Shown here: positions 13,025 through 25,600 of the stretch, in pieces
How the letters are laid out: each line of letters opens with the position of its first letter
How positions within the stretch are numbered: position 1 is the first letter of the stretch
Source of the DNA: Prunella strophiata
Taxonomy: Eukaryota > Chordata > Aves > Passeriformes > Prunellidae
Direction: 5' to 3'
DNA: 64,000 nt
Assembly (NCBI GenBank): GCA_036583965.1
Contig: JAZBQD010000019.1
Span: 17,544,085 to 17,608,084, forward strand
Program-made: the position numbers and the translations under genes
Notes under the pieces: model-generated
What the model saw: the letters and a program-made list of their open reading frames with translations, nothing else
What the model was told of the DNA's origin: nothing
Databases searched by the model: none

Positions 13025-14563
13025 GTAAAAGTGTGTCTTTTCTTCGTCTGTACATGTGTAACATGACGCAATAATCTGAGGGCAAATTTAGTAGTGAGTG
13101 TGTATGACAGAATCAAGAAAATAATGGGAGGTTAATTGAGGAAAACTCTCTGATTTGATTCAGGAATAAGTAGACAAGAAAATAGCTTTGCTAATTTGCC
13201 ATGAAAAATTGAAGTCAGTTAAGAGCCTTATGGAGGTGTCCAGATAAAAACCAGTGTTACAGAGAGTGTGATTCAGGTACAGTGCTACTCTCCTGGTAAG
13301 GATGACTGTGAGACTGAAAATCACTACAGCACAGAAAAGCTGTGAAATAAACAAAACAGTCTCTCTCACCTGGATTCTTGCATTTGGCATGAAAAATTCT
13401 TCACTTAGAATATCCTAGAGGCAAAAAGAGAATCCCAGAAACCAACCACTTAAGACAACAAAATGGTCGGTTTCTTAATGAGTATAGGTTTAGATTTATC
13501 ACTAACAGCTGTTTCAGGCAGCAGTTTCACCAAGATGGATCTAGTTTATGACGAGTGAGTTAGAGAAGGGTTTGACTTCCTACTCAGTGCAGTGAGCTAA
13601 AAGTTGTATTTGGAGATGCCTGTGGTGTGTACTCAGTTAGGAGGTGGAAGGACTGAAGGACAGGCTGGTCTGGACCTGGTTCTGTGCCATGCAAGCATTT
13701 TGTAAAAAGAACAGGGCAGCAGAGCAAAAGTGTGCCTCTCCTTCCATCTCAGCCAGCATGTCCTGGGATCCAGGAACAGCTTGATAGCTGCCAGAGCTCA
13801 GCACAACTGCCATCTTATGAGATAAGGAAGGACAGAGCTGTGGATAGTGCGAGAAACAGCCTTGGTTCCTCTCAGTTTGCAGGGGCCGATGCACGCAGGG
13901 TTGGTTCCCAGCATTAGTTAAGTCAGGAGTACATAGAGACTAACTTCTGTCTGCAGCCCTTTAGATAATGTTGGGGAAAACAGGAAGGACCAGTCCCTTG
14001 GCCAGGTAGCACAGAGATGAATGAGCCATAAAATTTCCCTTGTCTGATCAGGCTGGTCTGATCTTCCCAGGTCCATGCTCGCTACAGCCAAAGTCTGTAG
14101 GCAGTGAAGCACACAACCCTGTACAAGAGAACTTGGTCTTCATCTTTTACAGACTTTTGGGAGAGTAATTTGAAATAGAATATACTACAGTATCACTTTG
14201 CCACCACCTTTGCTCATTAATGCATAGTTGTATCAGCTCGGGAGTGGCTTAATATTTACCAAAAACAGCACTGAAAAATCTAGTAGCAGAAAATACAAAC
14301 CATGGCTCAGCCATCTCTGTCCTCCAGGGAAAGCAATGTGTTTGTGTGTCAGTGGCAGATTCTGTCCACAACACTAATTCCAGAGCAACTTCTCTGATTG
14401 CAGTGTGTCAGTGCAAATGAGATCAGTATCTGCTGAACAACAAGTACCATTCATTAATGTGGACTCTTGGTGGCTAAATATATAATTACCACTAGTATTA
14501 CTCATCTTAGAAAACAGTCATTTTGCATAAATATCTAATTAGGCAGGTTAACTTTATACAGAC

Positions 14564-14586
14564 ATATATATATAGATATATATATA
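14564..14586. repeat. AT dinucleotide microsatellite
   Basis: A short run of TA/AT dinucleotides with one AGA interruption lies in the FOXN3 3'UTR. Confidence 0.7.
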
Positions 14587-15449
14587 ACACCTATCTAAGA
14601 CTTCAACGAGTTCTCTATATACTTCCTGGTAAACCTAAAATGTTGGCAAGCATCTATTTTCATATAAAACTTGTTTCTCCTAGTCTGATTTGCTTGGAAG
14701 GTATTCTTTGGTAGGATTTTACAAAGTTATGTTCAGGAACCAGCAGTTTGGGCTGCCATCAATGGATTATTTCTGGTGTTTAAAAACAACTTGTCCTTAC
14801 TGATGCTTATTCTGACTGTTGATGAGAAGTACATAATTCGGACAGTATAAAGTATTTAGGAGTCACCTTTTAAACCATATTTGTGCCTGGCTGACAATGG
14901 CAACTTTGTCAGAACTGGTTCTACTCCATCAGAGAAGTTCTCTTTTTTTCATGTAAGAACTGAAATTGATTTGTTTTCCAAGAAATAACGATGTCAGCTT
15001 TTAATCGAGTTGTCTTTACTTCAACTGAATGATGTCAAAATGGACTGGTAATTGCACTGTATTACAAACTCTCTCACTTGCCAGATAGGAGGTGGTGTGG
15101 TTTTGCTTGTTTGCTTTCCTTCTAAGCCATTTCGGGGTGAGAAGTTGTCAAATCTCTAACTTCCCCTTCTTCTCACTCTAAGTATTGCCAAATTAGCGTT
15201 TGTCCAAGACAGGTGGGGGCAAGGTCAGCAAGTGTTCAATGGTGGGTTTCACAGGGGCATGAATTGTAAGGGTTGCTGGACTTCATGGCGAGTTCCTTTG
15301 GAATATGCCTTTTGCAGCAAGAAGCTCTTGCAGGCCAGAGCTAATGCCATAACCAGATTTCACCAGCATCTCCAGGGAGGTGAAATCTGCTGATCGTGCT
15401 TGCATTCCGCAAGCAGTTGGATGTCCTACTGCATTTTGTTGCAGATTCT

Positions 15450-15471
15450 GCTTGCATTTAAAAATGCAAGC
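15450..15471 (+). repeat. Inverted repeat, 10-bp arms, in 3'UTR
   Basis: GCTTGCATTT and AAATGCAAGC flank a 2-nt centre. A related smaller hairpin (TGCTTGC / GCAAGCA) lies 50 nt upstream at 15397-15415. Both share the TGCTTGCATT core. Confidence 0.6.
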
Positions 15472-15991
15472 ACAGGTCTTGAACAGCTTAAATGTATCAC
15501 CCCATAGCTGTTTCTGAAAGCAGTCTGCTTCTGATCTTCTCCTGGCAAAATTGGCAGTAGTTCTACAAAGATCACAGAGCTTTACAGCTGAAAAGCCGAA
15601 GGTGGGAGTGAGGAGGTGTGCCCTGTAGGACTAGAGAACTGTCCTGAGACTGTTCTCTTTTCTCCAGCAATTGAGTTGAGGTTCATCTTCTGGTTCCTCT
15701 CCTACCTTAATGGGAGAAGGGAATCCCAAAGGAGATGCATTGGCTCCCAGTGTTCAGCTGAATTACTGTCTGCTTGTGGAAAAGATACAGAAAAAAGCTG
15801 GAGGCTGCATTCTTCACTGGAGTGAGGTAGAGATACATTGACATACTTTAGCAGAGAATGAAATCTAAATTGTACACCAAATGGCACCACGGATAAAATT
15901 ACCAAAACAACACTTTGTCCTGGTTTCTTAGTAGTGGTAATTTATTTTCATGGAGATTTTGGCTCCCATCCCAATCCACCTAAAGATTTAG

Positions 15992-16100
15992 ATCATAGAA
16001 TCATAAAATATGTTGAGTTGGAAAGGGACCTATCCGACTCTTGGCCCTGCACAGGACACACCAAGAATCACACTGTGGGTCTGAGGTTTTCTAGAAGTTG
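15992..16100 (-). mobile_element. CR1 LINE 3'-end fragment (antisense)
   Basis: The stretch begins ATCATAGAATCATAAAATAT, runs through GAGTTGGAAAGGGACC, then CCTGGC-type sequence CTTGGCCCTGCACAGGACAC and AATCACACTGTGGGTCTGAG. This is the reverse complement of the avian CR1 3' end, with an internal deletion of about 20 bp near 16034. The left end is the CR1 3' terminus; the right end grades into unrecognised sequence. It lies inside the FOXN3 3'UTR and would be carried in the mRNA. Confidence 0.85.
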
Positions 16101-18206
16101 AAGGTGTCTGGTCTCCTTTGCAGTTAGTGGAGCTATAGACACCCAAGTGCTCCTGGAAGCCTTTACCATTTCACTATTATTGTTATTACAATTTTTACTT
16201 TAATCCCACCCTAGGCATTTTTGAAAACATTACTCTCCTGTGCTCCAGGATCAGAATAAAACTACTGAGAAAATGCATTTCCAATGCAATTTACTTCACT
16301 TCCTGGAGAATGCAAACATCACTACTGCCTGAATAGCTCATTGGCATATTTTATAGGAAATACTTTGAAACATTTTCTTAACTTTGCCACCAAAAGAGCA
16401 TTTGAACCATACATCCTCCTGATTGTAACAGAGTATCAGTGTTGACCGTCTGACCAGTTAAGTTTTAGTAGTGTTCTTCACAGCCCTCCAGTAATATATC
16501 AAACACTGTTATGCACATAATGCAGCACTGTGATCTAATTTAAATAATACTTTTTTATTATTTATACTACTCTATGTAATATACATCAACACTTTGCTAT
16601 ATAACCTAAGTGATAACCCTCTTCTTAGTTACCTGCCAAACTCTGAATTTCTGTTGGATTTATATTGCAATTAGCACAGTTACCAAGTTGTAATGATGTC
16701 TCTTTTCCTTTGAAATGGGATGTGTAAGTCAAACTATACATTTTGTGTGTTTCTGTTTTGAGATGAAGTTTATAAGGATTTACACACAACATTCAGTGTT
16801 CTGTATAAATCTGCATACATTTGTAAATTCATCTGTTAATCCCCTTTTATTTAGAAAGTATTAATTGATGGTGGTTTATTAGGGATTTTTATTTTTGCAT
16901 TTTTATTTTTAGTACTGGTTATTCTTGAATTAAGCAGAGACTTGTCAGCTGGGTTGCTTTATCTTTGATCATGTACATGACCTTATAATTCTTCCACAGT
17001 TCAGCAAACAAGTACTAGCTTCACTGACCAAAAAAAAAGTCTCAACCTAATGTGTCTATGGTGCTGTATTTTGCTGGTATACATTTAAAACCAGAAATTA
17101 TTTAAAGGTCACTTTTGAGTTGTTCTAATAAGTAACCTTTCCTGGTTTGGGGAGTTTGGGTTTTGTTTTAGCATTGAAAACAAGGTATATTTATCTGAAG
17201 CTATATAATGGTTTTTCTACTGTATCACATTTCCTTTTGCAGAGGGGAATATCAGCCTGATGTAACATCCTTTCACAATCAGTGGAAGGGGGTTTTGTTT
17301 CACTTTTTTATTTTCAGTGGATTTCGTGAGGCTTTGGATCAGGCCAGCAGTTACAGGAGCTCATCATCCGAGGGTTTAAGGGATAAATGACAACTTGTGC
17401 TGGCCTTTAGTGCTAGAAGGGATTTTACCGAATACTAAAACTACATGCTGGACTCTGGAATGGCTGACAATCTAAAATGGGAATCTTTTTCATTTGTTTA
17501 CTCTGGCCTGAAATCCCAAGACCTTCTTTTTTTGTTTGGATGACATTGAACTTGAGTACATTTTTTAGTTACTAGAGCATTGTACATTTCCTGAGTATGT
17601 GTGTGGGACAGCAATTGAAAGTCATACCTGTATCTGATAACCAGTTCCATGCCTGCATCATTCACACTCACTACTTAAAACTGCCATGATGTAAAATGTT
17701 GGGGGGAATGATTTGTGTGTGTATGAAAAGCATTATGAACTTGTACATTTTTTTATACTCTGATCTGTAATTTCTGAAGTATTTTGTTTTACAGAAAAAG
17801 TGATAAAGCAATCAAAAGACCAAGAGATTTAGTATCAATGCTTAAGGGTCACAGGACCTTAACTGGCCAATAAGTTAATTTAGTACAGTGATAAGCCAAT
17901 TTTTTTTCCTGTACTTGGCGTCTGAAACTGCCAATTTCATCAATATTAAAATACGAACTGTGACGGGGAATGAACAGTGATGTTAAGTTGTATTTGTGTT
18001 TACCTAAATGAGCAGTCCGAAGGCAAGTGCAATCAGCTGATCTTTAGGAAATATGAAATTGTTGATTTAGAGGCATACTTGCATTTTACATTTTCTTGAT
18101 GTGTAATCATATTGCCAAAGACAAACTATTTCATCAATTATTATTGTAAATAACACTTTCCCAAAACCTACCATAAAGTTTCTGTGATGTATTGTCTTCC
18201 AGTTGC

Positions 18207-18252
18207 AATAAAAATTACTGAGTTGCATCAATTGAACAATTGTGTTTGTGTG
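18207..18252 (+). terminator. FOXN3: FOXN3 distal polyadenylation site
   Basis: AATAAA at 18207-18212 is followed about 29 nt later by the GT-rich element TGTGTTTGTGTG at 18241-18252, with cleavage expected around 18225-18235. Hexamer plus downstream element at correct spacing makes this the best candidate 3' end of the gene. Confidence 0.75.
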
Positions 18253-20248
18253 AATATTAGTTTCAGGATATGCTCACATATTAAGACTGAACAACAGTGG
18301 TTGTTTTGTTTGGGGTTTTTTTTAACAAATTGATTATTTCATTATTAAGTAGTTCTGGGCCTTGTGGGATGTTACCTGAATCTTTACTGTTGTAGATATC
18401 AGCTCATGTTAATTTCCTGCAAATGGCTAGACTGATGTTAAGTTAGGATCTGATCTTCCTTTTTCATCAGTTTGGCAGCCCAGAAACAAAGTTGATTTCA
18501 TTGGGAATTGGTTTTTGGTTTGGTTTTTGTGGGTTTTTGGGTTTTGGGTTTGGATTTTTTTTTTTTTCCCTTAGTTAACAACAATCTTCTGAGATCCAGT
18601 AATAAAATAAAATGTCTAATGGCATATATATATAACATCCTGAAAAACATACCTTTGTAATCTGCGCACCAACCCTAATACCTAAGTCTAGAATTGAAGA
18701 AAACAGTGCAAAATTGTTCTCTTCAGAGAATGAATAATGAGTATAAAAAGTTGTAATGGTCTCATAGCTTTCTCCAATTAAAATTAAACTGAATACTACA
18801 ATCTTATAAGTCACAGCATTCCTCAGACCCTGTGTTTTTGAAAGTGTTCTGTTAACAGCCCTAAATATCTATAGGTTAACTTTGAAAAGGACTGAGAAGA
18901 AAGCAAGTCCCTCAGTTCTTCCATCAAACTTTCTCACAGCTGGTTTGAAGCACTGCTGAAGCAGAGGGTGGTTTCTCAGCCATGTAATGAGAATGTATGG
19001 CTGCTGAAGCTGGAACTGAGCTGACCTGAGAGTGTCCCCCTCTCTTGTCTTGATGCCATCCAGAGTGGCTGGTATGGGAGACTGCTGCACCAGGCTTCTG
19101 AGGGACAAGATGGATGTGAACATCCCGGGAGAAAGTGGAGCAGAAGAAGCAAATGTCTGAGATACACACAAAAGAGCATGAAAGTGCCCAAGCTCAGTGC
19201 CTGTCCAGGCAATTGCTACTTCCACACATTGCCTGGAAAAGTTTGTTTGTAACCAATCCTCAGTGCCCACTGCTGCTGCAATTGAACAAGGAGAGAAAAA
19301 AATTGGCCAAGGAGAGAGACTGAGATGAGAGCTGACTGATGAGAAGGCAAAACCTCTTAACTGTGCTCTGAACCATTTCCTCTAATGGATCCCCCCCTCC
19401 CATGTGCTGCCAGTTAGGCAAGGATCATGTAGCAGTCAGTGGATGGATCCGTAGTGATGTGTGTAGAGGAGCAAGGAGACCTGCAGCCTCCACAGAACAT
19501 GTTTTAGCTTTATGTACAAGCCAGCAAGTTTGCCAAGAGCCTGGCCATGGACTTGTTTCAGCATAGGCCATTGCAAAAGGGTCTTAAGCCATTTAGCTCA
19601 GGCATGCTATAAGAGGTGCTGAATGCCAGTTGTACTACCAATTTCCCATGCAACTGCAATTTAAACAATCAGACACTATATAAACACCTGTCCTACCTCC
19701 TCTCCAGACTCAACATTCCTGATTTGCACCATGTATTGTGCTCAATTTGTCAAAATGCCTCTGGCAAGCCCTTGGGCAGCAAGGGCAGGCGAGGTGATTT
19801 ATGTAGCAGGTTTTCCTGCTGCTCTTTCTTCAGGGGTGTCCCTGCTCCAGCATGCACTGCCTGCAGCCACTCCAGGAATTCCTGCCCTGGTGTGGGCTCC
19901 TCAGGAGCGCACAGATCCCTTCTGATCTCAAGTGGGTCTCTGTGTGCTGGTTCCTTTGTAAAATACATCTGAGGAGGAGCACTCCCCACCCCTCTGACTG
20001 CCTGCAGCAGTGGCACCCACTGGCTTGGCCTTTCCTTTTTGCTGACTTCAGCCTTCAGTGGGCTAAAACCAGCTGTGATGTACTCCTGGCCAGCTGAACA
20101 TGGGTGATGCTGCCACCCCTGTGCTGAAAGCTCATCTCCCCTGGCCACTGCAGCACCTCGGTCCCTCAGCACCTCAGCCATGGTGGTGTTCAGCCTGCTG
20201 AACAGGCCCAGAGGAGCACAGAGGGGCAGGTGCCATGGCAGCACTCTG
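18236..20248. other. Intergenic, FOXN3 to 36-bp array
   Basis: There is no recognised gene. A G/T-rich low-complexity tract lies near 18511-18568. From about 19750 to 20248 the minus strand is open without a stop and joins the array's open frame, but the encoded sequence resembles no family I recognise and shows no splice or start context that would make it a gene. Confidence 0.6.
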
Positions 20249-22696
20249 GAGACAGACATCCCCAAATGTGAGGCCGGGCCTGAGCAGACAGACATCCCCA
20301 AATGTGAGGCCGGGCCTGAGCAGACAGACATCCCCAAATGTGAGGCCGGGCCTGAGCAGACAGACATCCCCAAATGTGAGGCCGGGCCTGAGCAGACAGA
20401 CATCCCCAAATGTGAGGCCGGGCCTGAGCAGACAGACATCCCCAAATGTGAGGCCGGGCCTGAGCAGACAGACATCCCCAAATGTGAGGCCGGGCCTGAG
20501 CAGACAGACATCCCCAAATGTGAGGCCGGGCCTGAGCAGACAGACATCCCCAAATGTGAGGCCGGGCCTGAGCAGACAGACATCCCCAAATGTGAGGCCG
20601 GGCCTGAGCAGACAGACATCCCCAAATGTGAGGCCGGGCCTGAGCAGACAGACATCCCCAAATGTGAGGCCGGGCCTGAGCAGACAGACATCCCCAAATG
20701 TGAGGCCGGGCCTGAGCAGACAGACATCCCCAAATGTGAGGCCGGGCCTGAGCAGACAGACATCCCCAAATGTGAGGCCGGGCCTGAGCAGACAGACATC
20801 CCCAAATGTGAGGCCGGGCCTGAGCAGACAGACATCCCCAAATGTGAGGCCGGGCCTGAGCAGACAGACATCCCCAAATGTGAGGCCGGGCCTGAGCAGA
20901 CAGACATCCCCAAATGTGAGGCCGGGCCTGAGCAGACAGACATCCCCAAATGTGAGGCCGGGCCTGAGCAGACAGACATCCCCAAATGTGAGGCCGGGCC
21001 TGAGCAGACAGACATCCCCAAATGTGAGGCCGGGCCTGAGCAGACAGACATCCCCAAATGTGAGGCCGGGCCTGAGCAGACAGACATCCCCAAATGTGAG
21101 GCCGGGCCTGAGCAGACAGACATCCCCAAATGTGAGGCCGGGCCTGAGCAGACAGACATCCCCAAATGTGAGGCCGGGCCTGAGCAGACAGACATCCCCA
21201 AATGTGAGGCCGGGCCTGAGCAGACAGACATCCCCAAATGTGAGGCCGGGCCTGAGCAGACAGACATCCCCAAATGTGAGGCCGGGCCTGAGCAGACAGA
21301 CATCCCCAAATGTGAGGCCGGGCCTGAGCAGACAGACATCCCCAAATGTGAGGCCGGGCCTGAGCAGACAGACATCCCCAAATGTGAGGCCGGGCCTGAG
21401 CAGACAGACATCCCCAAATGTGAGGCCGGGCCTGAGCAGACAGACATCCCCAAATGTGAGGCCGGGCCTGAGCAGACAGACATCCCCAAATGTGAGGCCG
21501 GGCCTGAGCAGACAGACATCCCCAAATGTGAGGCCGGGCCTGAGCAGACAGACATCCCCAAATGTGAGGCCGGGCCTGAGCAGACAGACATCCCCAAATG
21601 TGAGGCCGGGCCTGAGCAGACAGACATCCCCAAATGTGAGGCCGGGCCTGAGCAGACAGACATCCCCAAATGTGAGGCCGGGCCTGAGCAGACAGACATC
21701 CCCAAATGTGAGGCCGGGCCTGAGCAGACAGACATCCCCAAATGTGAGGCCGGGCCTGAGCAGACAGACATCCCCAAATGTGAGGCCGGGCCTGAGCAGA
21801 CAGACATCCCCAAATGTGAGGCCGGGCCTGAGCAGACAGACATCCCCAAATGTGAGGCCGGGCCTGAGCAGACAGACATCCCCAAATGTGAGGCCGGGCC
21901 TGAGCAGACAGACATCCCCAAATGTGAGGCCGGGCCTGAGCAGACAGACATCCCCAAATGTGAGGCCGGGCCTGAGCAGACAGACATCCCCAAATGTGAG
22001 GCCGGGCCTGAGCAGACAGACATCCCCAAATGTGAGGCCGGGCCTGAGCAGACAGACATCCCCAAATGTGAGGCCGGGCCTGAGCAGACAGACATCCCCA
22101 AATGTGAGGCCGGGCCTGAGCAGACAGACATCCCCAAATGTGAGGCCGGGCCTGAGCAGACAGACATCCCCAAATGTGAGGCCGGGCCTGAGCAGACAGA
22201 CATCCCCAAATGTGAGGCCGGGCCTGAGCAGACAGACATCCCCAAATGTGAGGCCGGGCCTGAGCAGACAGACATCCCCAAATGTGAGGCCGGGCCTGAG
22301 CAGACAGACATCCCCAAATGTGAGGCCGGGCCTGAGCAGACAGACATCCCCAAATGTGAGGCCGGGCCTGAGCAGACAGACATCCCCAAATGTGAGGCCG
22401 GGCCTGAGCAGACAGACATCCCCAAATGTGAGGCCGGGCCTGAGCAGACAGACATCCCCAAATGTGAGGCCGGGCCTGAGCAGACAGACATCCCCAAATG
22501 TGAGGCCGGGCCTGAGCAGACAGACATCCCCAAATGTGAGGCCGGGCCTGAGCAGACAGACATCCCCAAATGTGAGGCCGGGCCCGTGCAGACAGACATC
22601 CCCACATGTGAGGCCGGGCCTGAGCAGACAGACATCCCCAAATGTGAGGCCGGGCCTGAGCAGACAGACATCCCCAAATGTGAGGCCGGGCCTGAG
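20249..22696. repeat. 36-bp minisatellite, 68 units
   Basis: A head-to-tail tandem array spans 2,448 bp, exactly 68 x 36. Unit 1 differs at its first base, units 2-64 appear identical, unit 65 carries two substitutions (22585 and 22587), unit 66 one (22605), and units 67-68 are again canonical. Each unit contains the quasi-palindrome AGGCCGGGCCT and one CCGG. Because 36 is a multiple of 3 and most frames lack stops, five of six frames stay open; one plus frame spells QTDIPKCEAGPE per unit. There are no spacers, so it is not a CRISPR-type array. Near-identity implies recent expansion or homogenisation; the copy number in the assembly may not equal the true number. Confidence 0.97.
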
Positions 22697-25600
22697 CAGA
22701 TCCCTGCACTCCCTGGCAGCACTGCGAGCACCGGGGCACGAACGGACGAGGAAAGAGGAGCTCAGGGCACTGAGGGAAAACACAGCCCCAGGCTCACCCA
22801 CCTTGCTTGCAAGGGCAGGTACTGATGGGTGTGTCGCACAAAATGGTTACACACAAAATGCCCGCGTTGGTGCAGGCCTTCATGCTAAATTCCTGTCCTC
22901 AAACAGCATCTGGCACTGCAGAGTCCCTGTGAAGGGGTGCCATTGGACCCCTCTGTTGGCATAATGCACGCCGGCTGAGGAAGCTGCCTAGAAAGAAAGA
23001 AGGGAATGTAAATAACAACAAAAGGCTTTGTTCTGGGTGCTCCAGATCTTGTGTTATGCCAGGGAATGAAGTAACAATTGATTCTGTGATGTCTGCTTCT
23101 TAAATAAATATTATAAAGAAATAAATCTTCAACTTTAACACAGTGCAATACTTTGAGTGGACACGTTCAATCCATGTAAGATAATTAAAGGGGTTTTTAA
23201 ACTTCATCATAAAGTGCAGATGATTAACAATGGTGAGAAACTTCATGGAAAACACTCTACAGCAAACATCTGTCAGACTTAATAACAAACATACACTCTG
23301 CTTTTCATCATATACTGTTTGACATAATTTTTATTGGCTATAAATCTGCAGGGTTTGTTTATATTTCTATTTGCATTAGGATTGGTTGCCACTTTATATT
23401 TGATCAGCAGAGCTGCTATTCATTGTGGTGTAAGGAATCAAATAATGATTGTGTATATACAGCAATCTGAGCATTACAGTGCAGGAGACTGTAAACAAAT
23501 TTTTTAAATGTCTGCTTATCATCATAAGCAATGTTCTCTCCAGGTCTTTAATGACAATCAGTTTCTAGAGGCTTTTCCCAAATAACTGTCATTGAAAACA
23601 ACAGCATATTTTTGGTAGCTTGGTCCTGAAATGCAGCATCTTCCTGCTGCTGAGATACAACTTCTCTTATCTGTCTGTTTTCAATCTGTTAGACAATGCA
23701 CAAAGGTAATGCCCATATTTTACTTTTCCTGCTTTTTTTAATGAGTGGTAGTACATCAGCAAATAGCAGGAAAACATTCCTGGTAGGTGCACCACAAGAG
23801 GCAAAAGCTGTGCATCAGGGACACCCTGTAAAATGGCCATGTATTGTGGGATGATGCAGCAGATCCCTCCTGAGCTGACATTTCTGTATGTACAAACCCA
23901 GTTGTAAAAAAAATAAATGGCTTATTGGCAAAATATGATAGGAAAAAGTAGGATGAGTTAGAATGACAATAAAAATATTGATGATATGGCTCCTTTGCCC
24001 TTAATTAGGGCAGGCAGAAAACCTTTTAAAACAGTACAGTCTCCTCTCATTCCTTTGGAGCTTTGTTTTTTCATCTCTAAAACACGGATCAGTCTGTGCT
24101 GCAGGGACCTGGTTTTAATCATCTTCTTACATAATCTCTGCAATCATAGTAAAGTGCAGTGCTGTTCAGTGATTTTAAAAATAGCTTTATTCAGCTATCA
24201 GCATACTAATTAATACACTTGCTTATTCCAACCTGGTTCATTCACCATCTCAGTGACAGAAGCCACGCTACCTGGGGTGTAATCAAATACAGCTGGCTTT
24301 GCCTGTTACTCCACTGTAAGAAGCAGATCATCCATCAGGAGGAGAGTCACAACTCCTGCTCCTTGTGGCCAGTGCCTGCTGTCTGCTCCTGGCACAGCAG
24401 CAAGGAGCCATGCTGCAGTCAGATCTAATGGGTGATCCACTGTGCCAAAACAAAGGGATTTGGGGAATATTGCCTACAAGGCTGCAAACAGCATTCAGTC
24501 AGCCATTTTGGGCTTTGCAAGCAGGGTAGGGGGACAGGGAAAAAAAGGCAAAGGAAAGCAAAGCTCCTGTAAGGAAAGGAAAGCTCCTTCTCTCTGCTGA
24601 GAAGGAAGGGATGACAGCAAGGGAGGATCCTGGTGCTACCTGAGGCATAAAGGAGCTGTACGTAGGGAAGGGGCTGGGGAGAATCCCTGTGAGAAGCAAG
24701 TGCTCAGTATCTGATATAGCAAGTAAGTGTGGCTTTGTCTCTGTTAACACTTTGTCCTTTAAGAGGGACTTCTCTCTCAGCACCTTTTAAAGTGTTTTGC
24801 CCATTCCAGAGCACTGTGGCTGCCTGTTCTGTGCCACAGCTTCTGCTGCCCCAGCACTGTGTCTGCTCCTCACCATGTGCCCAGCTGCCCTGTGTGACTT
24901 CTGCACCCATTTCAGGTAAGCTGAAATGACACTAAAAAATGGCACTGCCTGGAGAGCTTTGCTGAATCTCAGGCTAAAGACCATTACCTCTGTGGGAGGG
25001 ATGGAGGACTTGAATGGCTTGGGAGAGAGTTATCAACCAGTTCCCAGGTGCCATATTAGGATACAGCTCTCCTGCTGAAAAGTCATGTCTCCATCCTCCT
25101 TTCTTCTTCCTCACTATCCTGCTTTGCTTTGTCTAACACAAAATCTGGGTACTAAGGGCCTTTCACCATTTTTATTAACTCTCTTTTAAAAACAGCTATT
25201 TGCAAACACACTCCATGACTTAACCCAGCAGCACCTGACCTCTGAAACAGCTCTCACCTCACACAGGCATTGTGTTTGCTTTAGTAAACTTGGGAGTAAA
25301 CAAATGTGAGGTCAGGGGGCTGCTGAGATTTGGTGAACTAGAAGCCTAATTGTTTGGGCATTTAGTACTCCCACGCTGACAGGAGCTGTTTGCTTGCCCT
25401 GCTGCTTTACCACTCCCTTCCAATGAGGCTGCAGTAAAGTTAATAGTCTGTGACAATGTATCTTACTGGAAGCAAATCAGTCACTCCATTGCACTGGTAA
25501 TATCATCTCCACCGACAGGGCTGTTCCAGGGGCCACAGGGAGTGCGTGGGGACCCCGCTCTGCAGGACAAGTCACTGCTGAGTCTCCCTGGGCATGGCCA

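Larger units (their letters stand above)
11374..18235 (+). other. FOXN3: FOXN3 3' untranslated region
   Basis: The region from the stop codon to a strong poly(A) site is about 6.9 kb, AT-rich and without a coding ORF. It contains T/G-rich tracts (about 11457-11537 and 12750-12828), an AT microsatellite (14564-14586), two small hairpins (15397-15415 and 15450-15471) and an antisense CR1 fragment near 15992-16100. Earlier AATAAA hexamers exist (for example near 11860 and 12906), so shorter isoforms are possible. The extent is inferred from signals, not from transcript data. Confidence 0.7.

Noticed and set aside
20249..22696. CRISPR array
   Set aside because: Repeats are directly abutting with no variable spacers, and the context is a vertebrate nuclear genome.
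19750..22964. Very long ORFs (849-993 codons) on both strands as a repeat-protein gene
   Set aside because: They follow from a stop-free 36-bp tandem unit whose length is a multiple of three; five frames are open at once, and flanks lack promoter, splice or family support.
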